Assembly (NCBI GenBank): GCA_022592445.1
Contig: JABYQR010000070.1
Location: 62,001-126,000 of the forward strand
From: Cytidiella melzeri
Lineage: Eukaryota > Basidiomycota > Agaricomycetes > Polyporales > Irpicaceae
Length of the DNA: 64,000 bases
Reading direction: 5' to 3'
Position 1 is the stretch's first letter, and every line of letters begins with the position of its first letter. A program made the position numbers and the translations under genes. Shown in pieces: positions 11,677 through 22,508 of the stretch. The notes under the pieces are model-generated. The model was not told the origin of the DNA. It saw only the letters and a list, made by a program, of their open reading frames with translations, and ran no database searches.

Positions 11677-13487
11677 CTATTCGCTATGCATGTGTTCTCG
11701 GATGTTCGAGTCTGCCACCATACCGACGATCTTCACCTGATGGGCCACGTCCCTCAACACGCCTCTAACCTCGCTGTTGCCGTCCACGAACCCAAACTCG
11801 GCGTACTCGAGGCCCTGTTCTTCAGCGAACTCCTTCACGAGCACGCTAGCCGCTCGCAAATTGTGTCTCGGCAGCCTGGGGAACATGTGGTGCGTGACTT
11901 GGAGATGAAGGCCACCGTGGATGAACTCGATGGACGGAGGGCAGATCACGTCGACCGTCGTGCGCAGTTGACGCGCTGCAAAGGACTCGCCGACGCCGAG
12001 GTCTTCCGTGGAGCGTGAAAAGTGCGACAAGACGATCTGCAGAATCGTGGAGAGAGAAAAATGTCAGCTTGTTGTTGGATGCGACGGCAGGAAAAGGTGG
12101 CTTGGAAGCTGTGTTTACCTGTACGTGCACAGGACTTGCGACGATGTTGCTGATCAGAAGGTAGGTCAAGATGTTTGTCCAGGACCCACAGCCCTGTAGG
12201 ACCGCGCCATACCAGCAGTAGAACAAGGTCAAAGCGAACACCTCGGACCACCACCACCAGCGACCGCCTTTGGCACGGGGAGCTTCGAATGCGGTCTTGG
12301 CAAGGTACGCGTAGGAGTTCACGTACAGGTTGAACCGTGCGAGCGCCAAGATGACGTAGAAGAGCTTGTGCTGTACCGAGATAAACAGTTTGCTGAAAAA
12401 GTCAAACGTCATGACACGCTTGTAGTAGGATGACCACAGCGAATTGAAGAACACGGGTGAGATGGCAAAGAAGGGCAGATGCTGAATATCAGGATCGCTG
12501 GGAGCGGAAGATTAGTAAATGTTTTGTAGAAAAGGTGCACCAGGTGAACTAACTGGGTGGGATGGTTCGTGACCACTGCACAGTGACAAGGAGCCTCAAT
12601 ATATACTCAAATCCACATATTGTAGCACTTACAATGATGTGTATTGTGATTCTGAGCGATAAATCCTGGTTAAACACATTCTGACGATGACTGAATCATA
12701 GCATACTTACGTTGGCCCACCATCCAATGCTGATTCCGCCCACGAGATCAGTGATAAAGATGGCGAAGAGTCGGTCAGTCGTCCAGTTGTGCGTGACACC
12801 TAGATGGCCTAGGTCATGAGCGGTGAACGTAAGCTGATGCCATAATAAGCCAAGGGAGATGGCGCTAATGATTAGCCAGCCTTTTGAGTATGCAATGGCA
12901 CAGACGGCGGCAAGAAGAGTGTAACGCAGAACTTCCGGGCCATAGCCGGTGATGTAACGCGCTTGGTATAGACCTGCTTCTTTGACGCGTTTGTGCAATT
13001 CCTTGTATGCCGCGGAATGGCGAGAGGAGAGTTGAGGCATGAGTGTGGAGGGTGCTGGCTGCAGCGTGTCGAGTGTAGGGCCGGCTAACGATTGTGCACT
13101 GTCTGCGCCGATAAGCATAATCCGGGAGGGATCCTCAGACTGGACGGCCGACGCCTCATTATGCCAATGTCCTTTGCCATCCGGTCCTACTCTCCTTACC
13201 CAGCCGCTCATCACGGGCGGTACGAGAGGCTCCCAGCCGTCCTTGCCCGTCTGAACCACGCCGATCTGGTACCCTCGCATCCGTCGCAACGTCTCCTCCG
13301 AGTGGAAAGCCTCGACTTCATCTGAAGCGTCGCGACCGACAAAATGCAGGATGGCAAGTGTACCTCCAGGATGCGAGTTGAGCCAAGAGTCAGGAACGCG
13401 AATGAGCTTGTCTCCCAGTACGACGAGAGTTTCGCCAGCGAGTATGCGAGCTCCCACTTGCTCTCTGGTCCATATCTGCACTCCCAT
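11677..13487 (-). CDS. Cytochrome b5-fused sphingolipid (delta-8 type) desaturase
   Basis: ER membrane front-end desaturase. An N-terminal cytochrome b5 domain (residues about 1-80) contains the haem motif HPGGTLAIL and a second His in EAFHSEETL. The desaturase domain carries three histidine boxes: HDLGH, HNTHH and QVTHH. In the third box Gln replaces the first His, as usual in front-end desaturases. The middle reads GWWANNHNTHHLVTNHP, then THDPDIQHLPFFA, once a 19-nt exon (12633-12651) and a 22-nt exon (12554-12575) are spliced in. Start ATG at 13487 (MGVQIWTREQV); stop follows DSNIREHMHSE. By family this most resembles fungal delta-8 sphingolipid desaturase; a delta-6/5 fatty-acid role cannot be excluded. 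Confidence 0.9.
12554..12651 (-). other. Two consecutive micro-exons of the desaturase
   Basis: Exon 12633-12651 (19 nt) encodes NHNTHH plus one base. Exon 12554-12575 (22 nt) encodes LVTNHPT plus part of a His codon. Both have GT donors and AG acceptors and join in frame, restoring the second histidine box and the THDPDIQHLP block. They are below the size most gene finders accept, so this gene is easily mis-annotated. Confidence 0.85.
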
Positions 13488-14469
13488 TGCGGGGGTTTTC
13501 GGAGGACGCGACGGGATGAGAGATGGTGGAGGAGGGAAAAAGAGTGCAGCTGCTCGGGTTGCTCAAGAACGAGCCTGGACTCGGTCAGAAGCCGACGCGG
13601 CGCGTCAGAACGCCACAAAGCAGTAGACGCTTCCCGATTAGGCATAAAACCCTATCACACTGCATATTACTTGATGGTTTCACGTTACGAACGCCAAGCC
13701 TCTCTACGCACTGTAGAGTCGAATGTCGCACTCATTCGGTCATCCGCGCCATTTTTCGTCCAGCTCGTCGGTCACCGTGAGCAATCTGGCACACTCGTCC
13801 AAGCAATAAAATGCCATCAGTCACTTTGCAGCTCGTTGCCAAGGGCAGATATTGCATCCGAGCACTGCATTAGGAGTTTCTACTTGTTTCGCATGCTCTA
13901 AGTTTTGAAAGAAACAGGAACAGCTACTTAGCAAGGCTATGTAGTAGCTAGTGGCCTACATAGCTTCTTGTACCGGATCGTCCGAGTAGATTACCCTGTG
14001 ACCAACAAGTAGTTCTATTGTGCTGCTTACTAATAACACACAGTTCACGTAAATGTAGGATTGACTCTGATGTGCCAACTTTACTAGGCCGCGACATGTT
14101 GGGTGATCCTGATAAGTCAATCTTCAGCTGAACAGTGTCTCTCTCCTGCGACCTACTTTCCAAAGACTGTCACATTCAGGCTACTCATGGCAAGTAACCC
14201 ACACTCCTTCGTGTGTGATTATTGCTGTCGTGGATGGCTCTGCGGCGGTGCTGTCTCACATGGGTGTCATGAGCGGCGCCTATATGGCCGGCATGGCAGG
14301 GCGTAGTGAGGACAGCCTTCCCCTGTTGGGATGGGACACAAGTCGCGACCGTCCACCTCCAGCACGCCCTCTCCTTCGTGCCCGCCCTGCCGCCTCCGCC
14401 CTTCGTTTTCTCTCCTCCGTCTGCCTACAATCCTCCTCTATTCCTCCCGTCTTGCTCCTCGTTTGAACC
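13488..14469. other. Long divergent promoter, desaturase and membrane protein
   Basis: About 980 bp between divergent starts. It contains the hairpin at 13936-13964, and the 3' end is pyrimidine-rich (14340-14469), typical of a basidiomycete leader. Open frames here are short and unrecognisable. Confidence 0.5.
13936..13964. repeat. Short inverted repeat
   Basis: GCTATGTAG and CTACATAGC form perfect 9-bp arms around an 11-base loop in the middle of the divergent promoter. Its role is unknown; it could be a factor-binding dyad or chance. Confidence 0.5.
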
Positions 14470-16320
14470 ATGCAGGCCGGCCGGGCGCTCCTGCCGCTGT
14501 CTCTACTCCTCGGAGCGTTTTTGCAGGTCAACGCCGCCAACTTCACCTTCAACTTTGGCGCAGCAACAGAATGCGACAACTTTCCAGTATCATGGTCAGG
14601 TATGTATGTCCGAACACATGAGTATGTACCGCAACTCATCTACGCCACACCTGTAGGCGGCTCGCCTCCGTTTTCCCTGACCCTCGCACCGGTGCGTTAT
14701 TCGCTATCTCACATTGAAAACATACAACTCATAGCCGCATCAGGCGTTTGGCTCGCAACGTGTAATGGACATACCTAACTCAAGCTTCAGTGGTGGCAAG
14801 GGGTCTTTCCAAGTACAAATGCCGTTTCCCAACAAGCAGAAATTCATTGCAATAATGTCCGACGCCAGTGGTTTTGGCTCGGGAGGAGCTTCGGATCTCA
14901 TCGTTACTGGGCCGCAAGTGGGAAACAACAAATGCAACACTACAGACCCAGGTAAGCCCTACGTACAGCGTGCGCAATGAGTTAGCTTGACAGCATATAC
15001 CTTGCAGGTGTCGATTTCTTCTTCGAACTCAATGACGCACTAACACAATGCGAGTAAGTTCTGACGCTCCGTAGATGATCTACCCCGCATTCTGAGTTCT
15101 TGTGATTTGAAAAGGCTATACAACATAAGCGGCTACGATTCGGCCGTGCAGCCTGTTACGATACAAGTGCGTCTGCTATTCTTGGCACTATCTTCTGCCG
15201 CGGTACTGATTTATCTTTGCAGGGTATCGTCCCAGGCGGAACTACCTTCGTTCTGGATCCTCCTACAGGTCCAAGCTGGTATGATTGGCCCTCTGATGCT
15301 GCTGCAGGCACAGGGATCATGTTCGTCATGTCCGATTCGTTAGGCCGCAAAGGCGGATGTTCCGACGTTAGGACAGTCGCCGTATCAGGAGATACAAGCT
15401 GTCTCAGCGGAAATTCGCCTATGTCTGCATCCAGTGCGCCTCAGGCCACCCAGTCGTCTTCATCTACGTCGTCAACGTCTCCCTCGAGCTCGTCTAGCGC
15501 TTCACCTGATGCTGACAACGCCTCTAAAAAAAGTGACACTGGAGTCATCATCGGCGGAGTCCTCGCCAGTCTTTTTGGTATCAGCACCCTTGTAGCGCTC
15601 GGTTTGTTCTTCTGGCGCCGCCGGAACCGCCGTCAGAAGGACAACTATTACAACGGAGGGTTTGGTGGTCGCAGCAACAGACGTAAGGGACGGTTGGATT
15701 CCCTGGATCTTGACCCCGCGGTTGGCATGAGTGACCCCGTGTCTCCTCTGCCAGACGTGCAACCTTTCCCGTATACCGCCTCTCATATGTCTGATCACTT
15801 TGGTTCCCCGTCCTCCCACAATCTCCTCACATCAACACACTCCGGATCACAATCACAGCACCCGAGCAACTCCCAGACACAGTACAGCGCCTTTAACAAT
15901 CCATTTGATGAGCAGTCGGAACACTCCTCACACTCGCGCAACCCCTCTGTGCCAGGGCTCACTGCGTCGGGGTCGTCGATACAAGACGGCAGATACATGG
16001 GCACCATGTCCTCAAGTGGAAGATCCAAAGCCTCCATGGCCGGCGCAGTCAACACTCGGCCTACACGCTTCGTCTTGCACACGGACATTGAAGAGGCAGC
16101 ACCCGCCGACGAAAACGAAGAAGTCGTCGAACTCCCACCGCAATACAGCGAACTTCGCGCACCTCTCCCGAGCGTGATAGACGGCTCGCAACGCGGCTCA
16201 ACAGGAACGAGCCTGTATTACCTTGACCATCGAAGAGGCGACTCCGAGATACGGTTGCAACCCCCACTTCAACCTGGTCCCCCAACACCTCCCGCTGGGA
16301 AATTGTTCCACAACTCATAG
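14470..16320 (+). CDS. Secreted single-pass membrane protein, function unknown
   Basis: The protein begins with a signal peptide (MQAGRALLPLSLLLGAFLQ, cleavage likely after VNA). A cysteine-containing ectodomain follows, with N-glycosylation sequons (NFT, NSS, NTT, NIS), then a long Ser/Thr linker (SSSSTSSTSPSSSSSASP). One transmembrane helix (VIIGGVLASLFGISTLVALG) is followed by a basic stop-transfer FFWRRRNRRQK and a Ser-rich cytosolic tail of about 240 residues. Several short introns split the ectodomain; the last exon runs from about 15223 to the TAG at 16318-16320. The layout resembles the many Agaricomycete cell-surface proteins with a conserved ectodomain and Ser-rich stalk. I do not recognise a specific function; a wall sensor or polarity protein is conceivable. 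Confidence 0.8.
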
Positions 16321-16988
16321 CCCATTCTCTTCTTTCGCCCTTCCGAGCTGATATAAATATATAGTCAAAGTATTGGCTGATCATAGCGTACATTCATTTG
16401 GACTATTTATGTTTCCATATCTTTTACGGACCCACTTGTTTTCTGTGGTAGATCCCCTTCGCGGCCTATTGGTGCTACTTACAATTCTCTCCCCCATGTT
16501 TTCGACTGTTGATGTTGGCAGATTAGTCGCAGTACTACCACCAATTTTGTTGAACACATAATCTCATCATCGTCTCTCACTGATGTTGATGCAATATTGA
16601 CTGGCATGCTCTACCTGTCGGGTGCAGCTGAAAAACCTGAGGTACTTACAATCATGTTGTACAGTTCCTGTAGTATACTTGGTACGGGTACGTAACCAAA
16701 AGGTGTGGAGATTCGCGTGTACGGCTTTACAGAAGATGATAGGTCGTCAAGAAAGAGATAGAGAGGCAACGCAATGATACATTGTGGAAAATGAGACTGA
16801 TGAGAGGAGAGCAACTCCAGCTTACGACAAACACGAGTAGATAGCCCGCACGTAACCTGCTCCAACGGCGACGTTCGTACATACAGACCAAGAGGAATAC
16901 AACAAAATAAAGCACGGTTGATCTAAAGTCGTGTTAGAACAGTCGTAAAGCGTCCATGAGATCCATCGAATATGTTGTTACGTGCTTG
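16321..16988. other. Convergent intergenic region
   Basis: About 670 bp between two converging stop codons. Open frames are short and without motifs. No RNA gene or repeat is evident. Confidence 0.55.
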
Positions 16989-18073
16989 TCAAGGGGATGA
17001 TGGTTGCCCCTCCTCTATGCCGGTCTTGGCGAACGCGTCGATCATAGCATCTTGGTCCTTGCGCCTCTTATGTCGCTTGCGCCTGTCGTCCTTGATGACT
17101 CTTGCTATCCGTTTGCGATGCGAGTTGAGAAGCTCTGGATTTGAAAGCGTGTGCTTGCACGAGTAGCACGAAACCTCGATGATAGCCAGCAGCCGCAGGG
17201 TTTCGGAGTTATTGAGGGCCTGTTCACCAGATCATGAGCTCACCAATTCCGCACGACGAGCCACTACTCACATTCAGTGACCACGCGACTACACGGCCTG
17301 CGTCTACGCAGCTGATGACCACAAAATTGCCTCGCTTCTCCGCCTGTAACGGCGCGCCCTGTACATGAACAGTTTAGTTACGCATGCCGTCACACGACCG
17401 CACTGCCTCTTCGCCGCACCTCGCTGAACGCTGCTATAACCTTGCGGGTGGACAGAGCTCGCACAACTGTGTAAAAATAGCGGTATAAGTTTGTGGTTTC
17501 AAGTATGTAGGTCAGACTGAGCACCGACCTATTCGATTCCCTTGTCCGAACGCTTCATGTGTTACCAACCCACGTCCGATGTATGCCCACGCATCTCTGT
17601 CAGGTCTTCGCACATGAACCTTCACGGACACTTCACGAAACTTGTCTTGACTCTGCAAGGTTGGGTGTACAACGTGCGGTGCTATGTTGCCTAGTTTATA
17701 AGTCAACAGAGAGCATAGCAAGCAGATCAGCATGGAGTCGCAAGAGAGATAACAAAGACGTACCAGAGGTGGAAGGCGCGTTTAGACTCATACCTTGCGG
17801 CTCTTCCTGAACTTGTTGCGGTTGGACCTGAGGCTGAGGTGGCGGTATAGTTGTGTGCGCCGGTTCAGCATCGAACATGGACGTGTCCTGTAAGAAGCTG
17901 TTACAACTAGCACAACTTCTGCACACGAAAACAGGACGAACCGAGTCCATCGTCGCTCGAGGTTGCTTGTCAAATGAAGCTTTCAACAGCTGTTGTTATT
18001 TCTACCTGCGAGGGGGATGCTTGACGGAGTCGTTGGTCTGGAAAACAACAGTGCCTCTCTTCAGCACTGGCAT
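16989..18073 (-). CDS. Conserved-looking multi-exon protein of unknown function
   Basis: Six exons join in frame from the ATG at 18073 (MPVLKRGTVVFQTNDSVKHP) to a TGA at 16989. Pieces in order are: a Cys pair and low-complexity segment (CASCNSF, then PPPQPQVQPQQVQEEPQ); GNIAPHVVHPTLQSQDKF; VKVHVRRPDRDAWAYIGRG; VVRALSTRKVIAAFSE; APLQAEKRGNFVVISCVDAG with RVVAWSLN; and a basic C-terminal part (RKRIARVIKDDRRKRHKRRK). Phases agree at each junction I reconstructed, which argues for a real gene. The KVHVRRP...YIGRG and RGNFVVISC segments look like strands of a small beta domain. I cannot name the family; the basic tail suggests a nuclear protein. Confidence 0.65.
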
Positions 18074-18519
18074 AACATGAACAGTGCGATTTCCGATCAC
18101 GTGCTACCCTGAGCGTTCTATTTCTCGCGAGGAGGACGCGTCCCTAATGAGTGGTCAACACCGCTTCACAAGTCCTACGACGCGTTTTTTTTCTTGCAGA
18201 TCCCCATATTGATTGCTACTTATATTATCTTGAGTTGATTCAGGCGAGAAAGGCACGACTTTGCTGTCAATTGACCGAAGTCAATGCCGAAATGGCTGAA
18301 CGAGCTACTGGCTGAAGGGGCTTCAATGGCATGTCTTTCACCTCTTGTCCTTTCATAACGCGCTGAGAAACAAGTCTTTCTCAAGCCACCGCATGATCAA
18401 GTCCTGGCCTCCTGGTATAAAAGCGACCACGAGAGCCATGTTACGGTCAGAATCAACGCGGTCTTCCCATCCTGAGCTCTGCACTCGTTCATCCTGATAC
18501 CCTGTACTTTGGCCACGAC
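18074..18519. other. Divergent promoter between two unknown genes
   Basis: About 450 bp between divergent starts. It includes an oligo-T run near 18185 and AT-rich stretches. I see no gene. Confidence 0.5.
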
Positions 18520-19271
18520 ATGGAGCAAGATAGGAATCTAAGGGCTTACACTCGATCTGTCAAGAGGATGAGAACGTTATCGTTCACTGAGTACGCGCCC
18601 GAGAGCGAGAAACATATTCAAAAGTATTGGATGGAGAAAGAAGACGTGGACATTCGAAAGGGGGAAGCGAAGGTATATTCAAAGTCAACTCCTATGCTTA
18701 TGTCAACGCTAAAGTATCTAAATGTCATGTTCTGCAGATTGAGGATCTTGATGGCGAATATTTCCCCGGCGGTACACAGGAGACTGTGTCCGACTACGCG
18801 CATGACTCTGAGGAGCATGTTTCCAGTCAAGACAACAGCCTCTCTAGCTCGCAAGGCATAGATAGCGCGGATGAAGATGAAGAATGCTCAGACGTCGACG
18901 CTACGCGACTCTGTGGGCCGCTCATTGGCCCGCGGGGTAGCAAGAGAGCCAACTCAGACGACGACAGCGAATGGCGCTCCAGCGCAGCGCGACGCCCCAG
19001 AATAGATCTAGACATTGTCCCCAGTTGGCTCGAATCACCTATGGGCTCCACTATCCAACAGTGGCATAAACTTCGGCTGAAAGGCTCAATAACTCCTGCA
19101 CTAGCTCGACGAATGCAATCGGAGGTAGCTCTGAAGAACCCTCCCATGACGATGCAGGACGCCCAAAAGCTATGGAACTGGATGGTCGATGCAGAGCGGG
19201 ATGGGAATGTTGACTGGGATGACAAGGTGAAAATACTCGAGCAGTGCCAGGACGAATGGAACACGTTTTGA
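18520..19271 (+). CDS. Hypothetical acidic protein
   Basis: Two exons, 18520-18672 and 18738-19271 (65-nt intron), give 228 residues. The N-terminus is basic (NLRAYTRSVKRMRTLSFTEY). The middle is acidic and Ser-rich (SSSQGIDSADEDEECSDVD), and a possible nuclear signal follows (GPRGSKRANSDDD). The C-terminal 90 residues look folded (IQQWHKLRLKGSITPALAR, AQKLWNWMVDAERDG). I do not recognise the family. The frame is maintained over the whole second exon and ends 88 bp from the converging TAF5 stop. A nuclear role is possible but inferred only from composition. Confidence 0.7.
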
Positions 19272-19359
19272 ACGTATCATTTCGAACTTAGTCAATGTAT
19301 TGCATATAATACACACATAGTATACTGCCATATCGTAAAATGTCTCTACTACTCTGGTG

Positions 19360-22204
19360 TCAACGCTGTTCCGGAGAGAGATACGACCCTGCTACTAAAC
19401 ACAAATTGCGAGGAGTGAAGTGTACGTTGACGATGGGCGTGCGTTTCGTAGGGAAAGTGGCGACAAGATCAAGTCTGCATAGAGTAGCATTCAGCAAAGG
19501 GTTTGGGGGACAAGGGAACAAACATACGTTTGATTATGCTCTCCTGGCTCTTTCAAGTTGATACTCGAATTAATCGTTTCGTCGCCTTCGCCTACTCCAT
19601 TGATACCGTTTGTGCTGTTTGGAGAGTCTGTTTCGCGTGTCTTGCTTGGCAGACCCCCAGCACTCTTGACATCCCAGCAACGAACCGTCCAATCTGCGCC
19701 TCCGCTGACTAGCAGTGAGGACTCAGCACTGAACGACAGCGAATAGACTGAGGCTGTATGGCCCGTCATCTTTTTGATACGCTTGCCGGATCCAAGGTCC
19801 CAAAGGTTGATTGCCAAGTCCTCTCCTAATCAATTGTCAACAATCAACTAGCACGACCGAAAAAATCACCGACCTGCAGTTGCAAGATAACGACCATCCG
19901 GGCTAAAAGCTAGAGTTGAGACGATGCCTTGGTGCCCAATAAATACCCGCACACACGATCCCCGCTGTACATCCCATAGCCTAGCTGTCCAGTCGCTAGA
20001 CCCAGTTGCGAGATATAGTGAGTTGGGATGAAATCGGACACACTACAAACTCATCTTAATCATCTGCGACCTCAGGTTTGAAACAGAACAAGATACATAC
20101 ATCGACGTCGCTCAAATGTCCTGCGTATATTCTCAAAGCGGACGTTCTGTCCGTAGACCAGAGCCTCGCGGTTTTATCTCTACTGCCGGTTGCGAAGTAA
20201 ATACCCATGGGACTCCACTGTACGTCCCATACAGGATTTTGATGCCCGCGATACGCAACGACGTTGGTCATGGTATCTAATGACCATAAACGTGCGGTAG
20301 AGTCGGCTGAAGCTGAAATCAAGTATCGAGGAGGAGCTGCTGAACCAGAAATGGGATCAAAGTCGACGGAGTACACTGGACCGCTGTGCCCAATAAGTTT
20401 CCGAGTGGTAGAGCCGCTTTTCTCTTTTTGCTTGCGAAGGGTGGCAACTGGCACCACTTCAGTTTCTGACTTGTAGCCACTGACGTCTGAAGCTTACCAT
20501 CTTTCACCACGCTGGACTGGAAATCGCTTCTATATCCAGTCAGTTTCTCTCCTTTCAAACTCCATAGTCGGATATAGCTTTCTGAGAATCCAGCGGCCAT
20601 GAGGGAGGTATCTTTCGAGAATGTGCAACATGGTGCGCTGCGAGGTGATATATAAAAGGGTGTCGGCAAAATAGAACGATGTTGCCACTTACCCTTCGCC
20701 TACATCGTGCAAAGTATACGCACATATACTAGGCAATGCTCTCGCACGGGCCGCTGCACCTTGTGGGGTATCAACATTAGCATTAGTCAAGGCAGAAGGT
20801 TCCAATCGTATACGCTTCCTGGCGTCCCGGACCCTCTCCACTTCCCGCTTCACGTCCATCGTTTGGAATGAGGCGGGATGAGGTAGCAAGTCTGTCATTG
20901 ACGGCGAAATGACACCGGAAGGAGCTGCGGTGTGGGCCCATTGAACATCGTATTGATAGCTAGGATCCCGGTCGACCATCGCTTGCTCTCGAAGCACACG
21001 CTCCGTTTCCGTCTGCAAATCCTCCGACATTGGCATAGGTCCAAGCTTGAGCTCGCCCTTCGATGCATTGAATGAACGAGGGTCAGTCACAGCAGTGCCG
21101 TTGCTCTGAGGTATCAAAGACGACAGCAAACCCGTGGACTCTTCCCATGCATTCGGGGATACAGCAGTGGCGTTTGAAGCCGCAACTTTGGCAAACACAT
21201 GAGACTCAGGCAACACGGAATATCTGGCTTCGACTTACCGTCAAACTTCAGATGATTGTTAACGATTCGCATCACTGCAGCTCTCCCTCTCTTGCCCTTC
21301 TCTCCGCTGAATCCCTCGCCAGCTCCAGGAGCTTCACCTCCAACACCTTCCGTTAGCCATCCCACTAACAGACCGAACCCAGATCTACTCATGCATATTC
21401 GGTACTTCTCGTTCCGAAATCGCTGAGCGATTTCATCATTCTGGACATGAGATGGTAGGAGAAGCGTTGAGAGATGATGAAGGGTAGCACTGTGTTGCGG
21501 TTGCAGAGAGGGGGAGAATTCATTGAAGAACTTCAGAGCTTGAGAAAGAGTGAACGATAAGCTAGGCGAAAAATTGACTTTGTTTGCACATACCGGCTTC
21601 TTTGAAAGCGTGTTGAATGAGATCCAGGTAGAAGTGGCAAAATATTGGGAACAATATAGGTCGAAATTCCGGCTGCCGTAGCGTGAGTGCAGGGCATACA
21701 TAGGTTGCATTGTACGGAACTAACCCTATACATATCTAAAGAACCGTCTACCCAAGCTTCAAGCTCTCTGAACCCCTCCTGCTTGTCGGTTGGGTCTAGC
21801 GATAATATCTCCTCTGCACCAACAGGGCCAATACTCGCGATGAGATTCTGTATGTTTGGCGGGTTACCCATCGTGCCAAGTTCTTGGAGCACGGCAGACG
21901 TCTCCTTCAATGCATTATCTCCAGACCGTTTGGCATCTTGACTGTATACAGCATTTCTTTTGATGAACTCCTCAGCGGAGATAGTTGAGGACGGTGAGGG
22001 TTCAGCAGTAGCCTCTGCCGCAGTTGGAGAAGCTTCCAAGGACTCTCTAAGCAACTTCTCCGCAGCGGTGTACCCTCTTGAACGAAGATATCCCAGAACC
22101 GCACGGTCCATACTAGATAGGTTGCCAGACTCATTGTTGGTGACCACCGCTGTGGTAGGGGATGCAGCCTCCGGAGTCGATGCGGCTGGTGTTGGCGTAG
22201 ACAT
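19360..22204 (-). CDS. TAF5: TFIID subunit TAF5 (WD40)
   Basis: Scaffold subunit of TFIID in RNA polymerase II initiation. The N-terminus has a LisH-like segment ([20 protein letters not shown]). The conserved TAF5 N-terminal domain follows, read across an intron as [16 protein letters not shown] then [21 protein letters not shown] disordered linker leads to a C-terminal WD40 propeller with repeats such as [51 protein letters not shown] and a final [16 protein letters not shown]. The last exon ends at a TGA at 19360-19362, recovered by splicing at TATGCAG. The ATG at 22204 opens [16 protein letters not shown]. About nine introns are present; internal junctions are approximate. Confidence 0.93.
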
Positions 22205-22508
22205 TGTTTACAAGTTAGCGCGGCGCGAAAAAGTTGCTTTATCAGCTGGAGAAAGTGAACATGCAGTCCTATAGCCCAGTGACCAGACTTGAAACCACCT
22301 GGGATGGCTGGGAGTGCAAGGACTCAGGAGTGCATTGCACCTGCGACTTGAAGTTGCGTGCAGTTCCAACAAGCTGAGCGCTCGTCTACTTACAGCGTGT
22401 TCTGGCGCTAATTTCGACGCGTTACCAAGAAATTTCAAAGAGTGCAAAATATACAGACGTAGTCACACTTCTACGTAACGAAGAATGTCATAAGTTAAGC
22501 CGGATGAG
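22205..22508. other. TAF5 upstream region
   Basis: About 300 bp separating the TAF5 start from the RecQ stop on the same strand. It should carry the TAF5 promoter. No other feature is seen. Confidence 0.5.
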
